Source: Epithemia pelagica
Taxonomy: Eukaryota > Bacillariophyta > Bacillariophyceae > Surirellales > Surirellaceae
Direction of reading: 5' to 3'
Assembly: GCA_946965045.2 (NCBI GenBank)
Contig: OX337230.1
Coordinates: forward strand, 124,001 to 188,000
DNA length: 64,000 bases
The translations under genes and the position numbers were made by a program. Below the pieces are notes generated by a model. The model was not told the origin of the DNA. It worked only from the letters and a program-made list of their open reading frames with translations, and searched no databases. This document shows, one piece after another, positions 20,401 through 29,468 of the stretch. How positions within the stretch are numbered: position 1 is the stretch's first letter; the number at the start of each line of letters is the position of its first letter.

Positions 20401-20898
20401 TGGTGTATGGGACATTCTTTGGTCTCACAGGTTGTGCGCGTTTGTTGTTTCTCTATGTGTTTGGTTTGCACAGTGAATACGGCGGCTTGGATGAAGAGGT
20501 ACGAACAAAAACCACACACCGCTCGGCTGCTTCCTCTTGTTGGCTTGCGGCAGCAGCAACAGCAACATATGTACCAGTATACTTACCATCTGACACGTGT
20601 TGCGGTTCTTTTGTTTTATTCTGTCGCGGTTTCTTCTTCTTATAGCACCTGTGAACCGGGTCGTGTTCAAGTTTCCAAGGCGACCATGGACAAACTCACT
20701 GCCGTTGGATATGGGACTTGGGGACTCGCACGACGACAACGACGAGACGAAGCAGTAATAGACGGAAGAGGCTTGGAGGAGGATGCCATGAAATCCTTTT
20801 GGTTGGTGGCTCCTTGCGAGGAAGCAAATCGTTCTCGAGCGAGCGAGGGGCATGACAACAACAACGACAACAACGACAACAAGTTGGTGAGCCCGTGA
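17454..20898 (+). pseudogene. Receptor-type guanylate cyclase with a damaged catalytic domain (five exons)
   Basis: Exons: 17454-17930, 18135-19745, 19859-20369, 20474-20498 (25 nt) and 20646-20898, all with GT-AG borders and matching phases. The product has a Ser-rich cytosolic start, a membrane span at about 126-143, a roughly 385-residue extracytosolic domain, a second span at about 530-552, an acidic linker and a class III nucleotide cyclase domain from about 690. Recognisable cyclase text includes EIVGFAEWSKSREPEQ, LQWRVGLHSGPVTAGILRGE and GDTVNTAAWMKS. Such two-span cyclases are common in diatoms. The catalytic domain looks inactive. The first metal-binding Asp is Glu (697), the second is Asn (VEVVGNCY, 741), and the transition-state Arg is Trp (872). 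An in-frame TGA also sits at 19919-19921. The guanylate-selecting Glu of VKVEVVG is kept. Either a pseudogene or a truncated receptor without cyclase activity. Confidence 0.75.
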
Positions 20899-21653
20899 AA
20901 CACAAAAGTCCTTCACCATGAGGATGCAACTGCCACAAATCTTGTTGCCTCGGAAACCAATCTTGTGTCATTTTGTGTGTGACATGTGAATGTCCCGCCG
21001 CCCGCGAAAGCTTGGATGGTTCCCATTCGGGGTGCACCATGGAGGCTCTATCTACGACTCATAAGACGTATGACTGACTCGAGGATTGCAGCATATACTA
21101 CTCCTGGTATGCGCAATCCTGAAACGAAAACGACCATACTTCTTGTGTGGAACCGACCGACACAAACCACGAGCCTTTTGCCCAGAACCATGAGACAACG
21201 CGCACGCAAGAGTCTGTGACTGTATTGGAAACATTTATGTTTTTGGTTTGGTTTGGCCTGAATGGCAGCGACACTAATACGAGTCCGCATCCGTTCCATT
21301 GGTTCGATCCACAGTTCCTTTGGGATTCTTTCCTTTTGGTTCTTGCTGGTGTGGTTCCAAGAAGACACTCTCTTCTCGTTCTCGATCGATCTATTATCTC
21401 TATAGTATTCGAGAAACTCGTGTCCATGCTTCACGATGCAGGCTCTATACATAGAACGAGACGAGAGAGTGCTATTGAGAGAGGCATCCATTCAATACAT
21501 AGTATAGAGTGAATACCAACGCGGCTAACTCTCGCTCGGTGGATATAGTTGCTCGTCGTTCATGAGTTTGGCTGGGAAGTACTCTCTCTACGAGTAGCAT
21601 GTTCCTCGTACTCTACTATTACACTCTACAGTACAGAGCGCCGACACTGCCAC
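20899..21653. other. Intergenic stretch
   Basis: No supported gene. Overlapping frames on both strands at 21050-21510 look like chance. It ends at the left target-site duplication of the LINE. Confidence 0.4.
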
Positions 21654-21667
21654 CTGCCACAACATAA
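21654..21667. repeat. Target-site duplication of the LINE, left copy
   Basis: CTGCCACAACATAA is identical to 27085-27098, directly flanking the two ends of the LINE. Confidence 0.85.
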
Positions 21668-21697
21668 AAAAAAGGAACAATCTATTTTAACGCTGCC

Positions 21698-21753
21698 GCG
21701 CGTACCCGCTAGGGTATCGTCGACCGACGCGCCCGGCCTCAGAAAACTGAGGC
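21698..21753 (-). other. Structured 3' end of the LINE
   Basis: Two nested or adjacent inverted repeats are visible: GCGCGT (21698-21703) with ACGCGC (21727-21732) enclosing ACCC-GCTA-GGGT (21704-21715), and a perfect 7-bp hairpin GCCTCAG-AAAA-CTGAGGC (21736-21753). In LINEs without poly(A) such 3' structures are recognised by the element's own reverse transcriptase, so this is the likely template-recognition site. Confidence 0.6.
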
Positions 21754-21786
21754 GAGGACTAACAAATCAAGAAAAAGGTTGGAACA

Positions 21787-24700
21787 TTACGGGAAAGGGT
21801 GTGCAGACCGGAGGATGACTGGGCGCCAAGTATTGAGCCAGTTCCTCAGTTGGATGGATGTAGTAGAGAAGGTTAAATGGATTTCAGGAGAATCGTAGAA
21901 AAGGATGGTATCAGAGGGATTGACTTGGGGTTTGAGGAGGTAGAGTGCTCGGACTTCGCGTTGAGCTTGAGAATATGCGGCAGCTTCAATAGTTGCAGGA
22001 TTATCGCCGTGTAGATTCTGATTGCGTTGGAGCCACAGACGATGCGCATGATGCCAGAGAACAGTGATGGTAGAAGAAACTAGACGAACACCAGAAAATT
22101 TAGGGGAAGAGATACCTTGGGAGCGAAGAAACTGATCCTGTAAGCGAGACCAGTGAGAAGAGAATCGGCCCATGAAGAGCTGATCGATGCCGATGGTAAT
22201 TTGCGACAAAAGAGCGCGTTGATAGACTGAAGAAACAAGGGAAATGGAAGGGGATGTATCTTGAAGCCACGAGCGAAGACATTCGGAGAGGAGTAGGGTG
22301 ATAGTCGGATCAGCATGAAGGGAATTCCACAATTTATCCAGATCGGAGAACAAGGTGACAGACCATTGTCGATGTGGACAACGAAGAAAATGTGACCACG
22401 TTTCAAGTGTTGTGGGACATAACGGACATGAATCTTGATAGAAGGAAGCATATCGTGAGCGCAGATGTCCAAGTGGTAGCCAATCGTGAATGTACTTGAT
22501 AATGAAATGACGGAGTGGGAAGTTGGCGTTAATGGCTCGTCCATGTGCTACCCAATCAACCGAATTAAAAGTTTCGTTAGACCAGTTGAATTTGTTGCAT
22601 AGGTAGTGAGAAGAACGTTCAAATGTAGACAACCGACGTAATATCGAGCGGTACTTGGACGTGATCGTGCCGTCTTGGCAATGAAGGATTGCTCTGCTAC
22701 CAGTAACCAGAGGAGCCAACGTAGAGGACACATTAGACGGATAAGTATACGAAGAAGCCAGACCATCAGCGTCAATATTCAGTTGAGATGGCAACGGAAG
22801 CGTTGTGTAATCATGAGCATCATCCTGGTGCCCTTTAACGTGTTGTATATGAGGCATACGGTCAAAGAGTCGTAGAGATGATGAAATCGACTGTTGTAGA
22901 TCCCAATCAGCCGACATAGTGGAATATGGAAATTCCACTAGCCACTCTAACCGTTTGTGGATTGTAGTGATCAAGCTTTCCGAGTCTGTATAAAGCCGTA
23001 GGTCACGAGGCAGTGGGATCTCAGAGAATGAGCAGAAGTGAACCAAGAATCGGAGTAAAGCTAGGAAGCCGTAACTTTCAGCTCTAAACGAAGAAGTACG
23101 GTAACCTGGTGCGGGCCCGTGAATCATAAACAATCGCTGACCAGAGTCAGTTGCACACGTACACCCGAAAGTGCCTTGAAATTGCGCTGCAGATCCGTCG
23201 CTGCAAAGAAGCAGAGGACAAGATGGTCGCGTCAGATAATCGATCAGTTCCACGTCGGTACACACCAGCGTGTGTAAATCCAATAGTAGGTTCTCCCATG
23301 AGGGCAATCGTCGAACATAAGCATCAAAAGTGTTCAGTGGAGGAGTCGGTTGAGTTGCGACAACGGAACGCGAAGGAAGAACCATTCTCGCAGGTCCGGT
23401 GTTGGCAGTAGCCACTGGGCAGGCAGTTGAGGGGACATCGCCGCGGATAGTATTAGTTGCAATAAACAATGGACCAGTAGAGCGAAATTCCTGCCATTGG
23501 TTTGCAGCGACATGAACAAACAGAGTGGAACGGTCTTGAGAAAGATAGGAGAACCATTTTCGTATTGTTGTAGTACCTCCAAATAACCATCGACACAAAG
23601 GAGAGGCAAGTCGACGAGCAGAGTGCGGAGCCAAGAAGGATTGAAGGAACCGTCGCCATGTGCTCCAAGCCCGAGGTCCAGGACGTGCCTGGTATGGCGT
23701 CAGATAAGTGCAACTTGATTTGTTGTCAATACGGCCGTCGATTGCCGCCAGAGTCAATGTACTACCATCTGGAGTGACAAGATCGCTGAGCATTGTAACT
23801 TGGAGATACAAACGGCACGCGTTGATCAGTTTGAGCTCGGTCGAGGAGGCAGTTAATTCCAGTGCGCTATCCATTAAGAACACATCGTTCTCGCGTTGCA
23901 GTTTTGGGACAAAGGTTTCTTCTAATTCCACACGGCAATCAACCTCGGACAAGAATTTACGTAGTTGTGGAACCCATTGCATGGGAGACAAGTGAGGAAG
24001 AGGAGTATGAACATCCTCCAAAATAGGTACTCCTGTTCCAGCAAGAAACTGACCCCAAGACATCATGATCGATGCGAGTTTATACGGTACTCCAGTTGAC
24101 CGAATACATGCGAGAAGAAGATACAGCTGCGCGATCCCTCTCTCGATAGATAATGTGCGTAAACCGAGACCACCATAATCAGAGGAACCATACACCACAG
24201 CGTTGGGCATATTTCTGTTGAATCCATACTTTGGTAAGAATGCGCGTTTGAACTGACGTTGTAAGGCGTTGCAATACCCGGTGGAAAGTGTCGACGATGG
24301 AAATGGGTAGCAAATACTCGGAAGATAAATGGCATGATAGTACGACCATGCTTCCGTACGGGTGAAGGGACTTCTTGCCATAACACGGCTGTGTGCGAGA
24401 TTCCGTTTTGATAGAGCAGTGAACAGCCCGGTGTTAGTAGCATGGGGCGATTTCTGCACTCCGAGTGTTTTGTGACTCTTAAACGAGGATAGTTGCTTCA
24501 AAGGGACACTAGGATTCCCGTCCTTGAAAGCGATTGTGATTGTTGGGGCAAAGCTGCCATCTTTTAGAAGGGGTAACCCGTCGACCGAGAATGTGTAGTA
24601 AAGAAAATGGTATGAGCACTTGAGAGGGTTCAGAGCTCCTCCAGAGAGGTCCAGTAGGTCATTCCAACGTTGGGCATCTGACTGGGCTTTTGCAAGATAA

Positions 24701-27084
24701 TGTTCTGGGCGAGCCGCTTGCGGTAGTGTGAAGTCGTTCACACTACCGCTAGTGTCGTCGACGAATCCAATCATATATACCGAAGTGTGTACCGATCCGT
24801 CAGGAGAGACAAACGTTGCTCCATTGGCTTTCGCTTCATATGTTTCGAACAGGATGCTAGAAACAACACACCAAATGGCGGGAGAATTTCCAGCACCCTG
24901 GCCAGAACCGTAGATTGGATATATCGTGCAGTGTTTGTAAAATTGTTCAGATACTCCCAATTGCGTTTTGAGAAAGTATTTTGCCTCTGCCAAAGTTGTT
25001 GCATTGATAAACACGATTGACTGATTTTGCCCGTAGCTGCGAGACGCGAGACTGCCGAAAGAGAGAATAATCCTGTCGTAGCAGGCTGTTGCGTCGTAGT
25101 CGAGGTGTACCAAAGGGCGCTTGCTGGCCCAAGAAATTTCATACTGAAATTCTTCACACAACGTTGGAATCACGGCGTCGCGTCCTGGGACGCCACCAAA
25201 CTGGGTAGTTTGCAAAGCTTGTTGGTTTGTTGCGAGCTGAATCATATGGCGCCACTTTAGAGCCAGGACTAAGTTATAGTCCTGCTCGTAAAGATGTATG
25301 ACTCGAAGACGATGGATGCGTAAGTCGTCTGGTTCTTTTAGAATCATGACGTTCACAATGTGTTTCCATCTAGCAAACGAATAGTGGTTCTCCAATGCAC
25401 AATTCAGTAGACCGATGTGCCAATCAATCAAGTCATTCCTTTGTTGTTCTAGAACTTGCCCTTCTTCTGTACTTGGATCGATATCGTGTTCAGCAATAAG
25501 AGCTTTGCTATGTCCTAAATGAAAGCCCGATGGCGACGTTGTAGTAGACTCTGGCCAGGATCGCATCTTCCCAATCCAGTCTTCTTTGCTAATTGCACAC
25601 GGAATTGCATCAATAGACACTCTCGACTTCATATGGTCCAGTAGGCTTTGTTGCATTTTGTCTAACTCATCTGATTGCCATTCTCCCTCTAAGATCAATT
25701 CCGCTGTGTGCGTTGAGGCACCCCAATCGCACCATTCCGAGAACGGTGGTTTCGTAGGAAAAGTTCCGTCCGCTTGGCCAAAGTGGCGTCTGTTTCGTTG
25801 AAGTAGACGTTCTTCTATCTCTGCTGGCGTATCTATGGTAATCCAGCTTGAACAGTTGTTGTAGTCTGTTGTCGTAGTATCTGCTGGAACTTCCAGGCGC
25901 GTAATCCCCGATTTCTTACTCCCCCGGTACTGTCGAAGCTTCGCATACATTGCTTTTGTCCTCTCTGCTGCGATTCGATGCTTTAAAGTTTTTGATTGTT
26001 GTTTATCGCCTCGATCTATAGCATCTTGAAGTGCAAGTTGGAGTTCATTTTGACGCCTGAATACAGCCTGTTTCGTCATGCTCTTAATCTTTTGTTGTAT
26101 TACCCGAAGTTCAGTACGGCATGCAGAAATTATTGATAGAAATCCCCCGACATGTCCTTGATTTGTGATGTGTGCAATTCCGTCATCGAAGGATCGTTTC
26201 AAGCGGGTAGCAGAGATCAATTTCTGTAATAAGTTCTTGCGTTGTCGAAGTTCAGCTAACTCAGTGACGTAAGGTACGTCGCGAGGTTTCTTTGCACACT
26301 GTTTAGCAGCATGCTCGCCTGCACGCTGGAAGTCTTGATCTAACCGTTCTGCCAACTCAGGATCCCATGATGTTTTGAGACGCTCTAGTCTCTGTTGAAA
26401 GTTGTGTTCCCGGCAGTACTTGTGTTTAGCTGAGAGATATACGCGGTTTGAAGCCTTGTCCTTGCTTGTGAAATCACAACTGGAAATAGGGCCCAATTCT
26501 TGTGTTTTGTTGCCGAAAAGTCGTTCCACATTGAAGTCGATGAAGATGTTTCGATGATCACCACGAGACCGTTGTCCAAAAGGCTCGTAACATCCGTCTA
26601 CGACAGCTTCAGCTACCCAATCGGATGCTAAAACATAATCAATTCGCTCTCTTCCTCTCACATGTGTTGCAAATTCCGCTGTCCCGAGAATTTGATGCAT
26701 TACATCGCATAAATCAAGTGCGGTACATAGTTGCGACATCCCTCTGTTCTCATCATTCAGAGGCTCGTTAAAATCTCCCATCAGGAGAATGCCAGATTGT
26801 CCTGCCTGTTTCTCTTTGATGAAAGTAGATAAATCGGTAACAAATGCTTCACGGGGGCTACACATCCGTCGTGCTTGCCGTAGCATTGATGTTTGTTGTG
26901 CGGATGCAGATAAGGACCGGATCTGACCAGTTGTTCCATCGACGATTGTTTGTTTACATACTTGATAGGCGGTAATAATCGTTAGCGATTTGTGTCCGCG
27001 GCACGAGAATGTTTGATAAGCCCAGCGTCCGAGAGGATCTCGACCCTGGGCGGTAACTCTACCAGTTGAGCGTCCTTGACCAGA
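21787..27084 (-). CDS. LINE endonuclease-reverse transcriptase-RNase H polyprotein (N-terminus missing)
   Basis: The frame opens at an ATG at 27162, but the first 26 codons lie in flanking host DNA; element sequence begins at codon 27. Domains, counted from that ATG: the C-terminal two thirds of an apurinic-type endonuclease (MGDFNEPLND at about 128-137, RIDYVLASDW at 173-182, GDHRN at 201); a reverse transcriptase at about 590-860 with HLDYDATACYDRI and the catalytic box FVDD (800-803) in place of YADD; an RNase H domain at about 1320-1450 (LLCSDGSAAQF, LYTDSESL, VKGHQDD); and a C-terminal CCHC-like motif CPLCPTTLETWSHFLRCPH near 1577. Loss of the endonuclease start makes this copy non-autonomous. 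Confidence 0.85.
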   Translation of the reverse strand, partial: SGQGRSTGRVTAQGRDPLGRWAYQTFSCRGHKSLTIITAYQVCKQTIVDGTTGQIRSLSASAQQTSMLRQARRMCSPREAFVTDLSTFIKEKQAGQSGILLMGDFNEPLNDENRGMSQLCTALDLCDVMHQILGTAEFATHVRGRERIDYVLASDWVAEAVVDGCYEPFGQRSRGDHRNIFIDFNVERLFGNKTQELGPISSCDFTSKDKASNRVYLSAKHKYCREHNFQQRLERLKTSWDPELAERLDQDFQRAGEHAAKQCAKKPRDVPYVTELAELRQRKNLLQKLISATRLKRSFDDGIAHITNQGHVGGFLSIISACRTELRVIQQKIKSMTKQAVFRRQNELQLALQDAIDRGDKQQSKTLKHRIAAERTKAMYAKLRQYRGSKKSGITRLEVPADTTTTDYNNCSSWITIDTPAEIEERLLQRNRRHFGQADGTFPTKPPFSEWCDWGASTHTAELILEGEWQSDELDKMQQSLLDHMKSRVSIDAIPCAISKEDWIGKMRSWPESTTTSPSGFHLGHSKALIAEHDIDPSTEEGQVLEQQRNDLIDWHIGLLNCALENHYSFARWKHIVNVMILKEPDDLRIHRLRVIHLYEQDYNLVLALKWRHMIQLATNQQALQTTQFGGVPGRDAVIPTLCEEFQYEISWASKRPLVHLDYDATACYDRIILSFGSLASRSYGQNQSIVFINATTLAEAKYFLKTQLGVSEQFYKHCTIYPIYGSGQGAGNSPAIWCVVSSILFETYEAKANGATFVSPDGSVHTSVYMIGFVDDTSGSVNDFTLPQAARPEHYLAKAQSDAQRWNDLLDLSGGALNPLKCSYHFLYYTFSVDGLPLLKDGSFAPTITIAFKDGNPSVPLKQLSSFKSHKTLGVQKSPHATNTGLFTALSKRNLAHSRVMARSPFTRTEAWSYYHAIYLPSICYPFPSSTLSTGYCNALQRQFKRAFLPKYGFNRNMPNAVVYGSSDYGGLGLRTLSIERGIAQLYLLLACIRSTGVPYKLASIMMSWGQFLAGTGVPILEDVHTPLPHLSPMQWVPQLRKFLSEVDCRVELEETFVPKLQRENDVFLMDSALELTASSTELKLINACRLYLQVTMLSDLVTPDGSTLTLAAIDGRIDNKSSCTYLTPYQARPGPRAWSTWRRFLQSFLAPHSARRLASPLCRWLFGGTTTIRKWFSYLSQDRSTLFVHVAANQWQEFRSTGPLFIATNTIRGDVPSTACPVATANTGPARMVLPSRSVVATQPTPPLNTFDAYVRRLPSWENLLLDLHTLVCTDVELIDYLTRPSCPLLLCSDGSAAQFQGTFGCTCATDSGQRLFMIHGPAPGYRTSSFRAESYGFLALLRFLVHFCSFSEIPLPRDLRLYTDSESLITTIHKRLEWLVEFPYSTMSADWDLQQSISSSLRLFDRMPHIQHVKGHQDDAHDYTTLPLPSQLNIDADGLASSYTYPSNVSSTLAPLVTGSRAILHCQDGTITSKYRSILRRLSTFERSSHYLCNKFNWSNETFNSVDWVAHGRAINANFPLRHFIIKYIHDWLPLGHLRSRYASFYQDSCPLCPTTLETWSHFLRCPHRQWSVTLFSDLDKLWNSLHADPTITLLLSECLRSWLQDTSPSISLVSSVYQRALLSQITIGIDQLFMGRFSSHWSRLQDQFLRSQGISSPKFSGVRLVSSTITVLWHHAHRLWLQRNQNLHGDNPATIEAAAYSQAQREVRALYLLKPQVNPSDTILFYDSPEIHLTFSTTSIQLRNWLNTWRPVILRSAHPFP

Positions 27085-27098
27085 CTGCCACAACATAA
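27085..27098. repeat. Target-site duplication of the LINE, right copy
   Basis: Identical to 21654-21667 (CTGCCACAACATAA). Confidence 0.85.
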
Positions 27099-28934
27099 TA
27101 TTATATGCCCGCAAAAAAGTTGGTGGGGAATCGCAAAACAGGAATTTCGTCCCCCAAAACAACAGCCCGAGCTATATCCATCTTTTGTCATTGTTTCACA
27201 ATCATTCATTCATTCATCTCTCTCTGTCCAGCCAAAGACGAAAAGAACGGAACGAGCAGTGTTTCTCCAAACACAGCATCATCATCATCATCATCATCAT
27301 CATGACAAAGAAGACGACCACAACCAGTCCCAAGAATCCTCGTGCCAATACTGTGGAGGAAGCATTGCCCTCCTCCATGGTCGGATCATTCAACAACAAC
27401 GTATCAATGCTTGTCCGACACTCTCATTCTTCTCCTCCTCCTTTTCCAGATTGCCGCACCACCACCTCGTCCTCCTCCTACTTGTCTGTGTCCAAACGAC
27501 GGATACCACCACCACCGCCCTCCTCATCTTTGTCATTCTCGTCACTCCGACGACAGGCAACAGCAGTACGCCACGAACGATTGACGAATCGTAGCAGTCG
27601 TTCACGCTGGATTCGGCCCAGCAATCATCGATCGAGTTTGTTTCTCCTCTTGTGTTTTGCTACGGTCCTGATCAATCATTCCTTCTTCTTGTTGCATCAT
27701 TATTCCTTTTCATCTCTCCTACAACAAGAACAACAACCCAATACCCTCATCATGGTGGACTTGTTGCAATCCTCGCATCCACAAGTCTCGCGTGCCAAAC
27801 GACAGGATTGGAACGTTCCATCCTTTCCACCACCAGAACTACAACAGTCCCATCCAATCCAGAGACGAACTCATCCTTCTGCCAGTAGTAATAGTATGGA
27901 TCCAACCACCACCAATACAAACAAGAGGAGGAACCCACCAAACAATGACACAAGGTCCTTTTTTCAAGACAGGATTGACACGACAGTTCCAAAGCGAAAG
28001 CAACGACGAGCCACGAACCACAAGATCCATACCACAATCAGCACCGCCCCCAACAACAACGACCCTCCTCCTCGAGTGGAGCAGCTCCGCGATTATCGTC
28101 AGTGTTCCTTGCACTTGAATCCCCGTTTGGTTGAGGGCCTCCAAGGCTGTGTCATTCACGACTTGACGGGCATTCCGTATTGTCACTATGCGGCACCGGC
28201 GCAATTGCAACTCCACACGCAGTTCATCCATGTATCGGCTGGCAATGAATCCATTGCGTCCGTCCTGGGACGCGACGAAACTCTGGAATTTCCGCGATAT
28301 GAAAAGGATACAAACGACCCAGAGACCGCCGCTGCCTTGGTCCTCGTCCTGCCCCACGCCAATTCGACCAGGACGACTCCTTCGTTGCGGTACGAGAATT
28401 GTTGGTCGCAGCCATGCCGAATGGACGGCTCCATTCCACAACAACAACAACAAGGTCCATCCAAGCAGCAAAAAGGACAACGGCCCCACTTTTATTATAT
28501 TAACGACATTTTGAACCATTTGAAAATTGTGCAGCCAACCAAGGAGACGACAAAGAATGGTGTCATGGTCGATTATTCCAGTCCTACTACAAGAACAAGA
28601 AGAACGACTACTACTATCACCACGACGAAGAATTCAAACGACGACAACGTCTGCACCCATTACGTATCGGGCCGTGTCTTGTTGATTACCCGATACGACT
28701 ATTGCAATATCTACTTTGTCCTTCGAGATTGGTTTCAAGCCTTTTTGACCCTCTCCCCCGCCCCACCGTTTTCGTCGCACAACAACCAGGACACGAATGA
28801 CGTGTCGATTATTTTCTTGGATGGTCACGCCCAAGGGGCCCTGGATCCAGCCTGGCGGCAATTGTTTGGTCCCACCTACTTTATCAAGTCCTCCTTTGCT
28901 ACTGCAACACCCAACACGGATAGGAGGAATAGTA

Positions 28935-28939
28935 CGGGG
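28935..28939. repeat. Target-site duplication (CGGGG) of copia element 1, left
   Basis: CGGGG directly before the left LTR, repeated at 38093-38097 directly after the right LTR. Confidence 0.8.
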
Positions 28940-29442
28940 TGTCAGAGTCACTAGCATACACTGGGTATACTAATAGCTAGGGGAATACCGCGTAGTCGGG
29001 GTGGAGATTGATCAAGTCTCCACACCAACCTAGAAGTCTTTTGCGTTGCAAAAACTCCTGTATCGATATTATGATTAAAGCTATAGAGTAAACAAAGTGA
29101 TCTTGAGTTCCTCATTTTGATTCCTCGCTTTGGTTTCCAGGAATTGATCTGCTATCTTGCAACGCACAGCTTGATTCAAATGGACGATAGTTATCTCATT
29201 TGTTGTTTGTTGTGTCATAGGTTAGTTAGCAAAACATGAGTGTCGTAGACACAAACAACGAGTGGCCCGGCGTTCTGTGGCGCCAAAAGCCCATCCTGCG
29301 CGTTATGCATGCGCGGATTCCGACATGTAGGCTTATATCATTGGGTCATGCAACACAAACTCCCAGTCGTGCAAATTCAATATTTCAAAACACAAATACA
29401 AATTTGAAAACGCGACTGGTGCTAAAAACATAAACTGCGACT
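28940..29442 (-). repeat. 3' LTR of copia element 1
   Basis: 503 bp, one visible mismatch to 37590-38092. Preceded in sense by the purine tract at 29443-29451. Confidence 0.9.
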
Positions 29443-29468
29443 CTCCCTCTTGGGCTTGGTGTCACAGG

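Larger units (their letters stand above)
21668..27084 (-). mobile_element. 5'-truncated non-LTR retrotransposon (LINE)
   Basis: The element is bounded by a perfect 14-bp target-site duplication (21654-21667 and 27085-27098). It carries one long open frame, a 119-base 3' untranslated region with strong inverted repeats, and a terminal run of seven T's in the sense strand instead of poly(A). The 5' end falls inside the endonuclease domain, as expected for incomplete target-primed reverse transcription. The frame has no internal stop, so the insertion is young. It lies about 200 bp upstream of the GT61 start codon, in the opposite orientation. Confidence 0.85.

Noticed and set aside
27030-27084. 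tRNA-like words (CTCAACTGGTAGAG and GGTCGAGATCC) on the minus strand at the 5' end of the LINE
   Set aside because: They code for the conserved endonuclease text STGRVTAQGRDPLG in frame, and no acceptor stem or anticodon arm can be drawn.
27185-27301. Upstream ATG for the GT61 gene
   Set aside because: It would add a poly-Ile stretch encoded by an (ATC)8 microsatellite; the ATG directly after the repeat gives a normal start for a type II membrane protein.
29236-29433. 65-codon frame in the LTR of copia element 1, identical at 37886-38083
   Set aside because: Identity is due to the LTR duplication, and it lies antisense to the element. No evidence for a protein.
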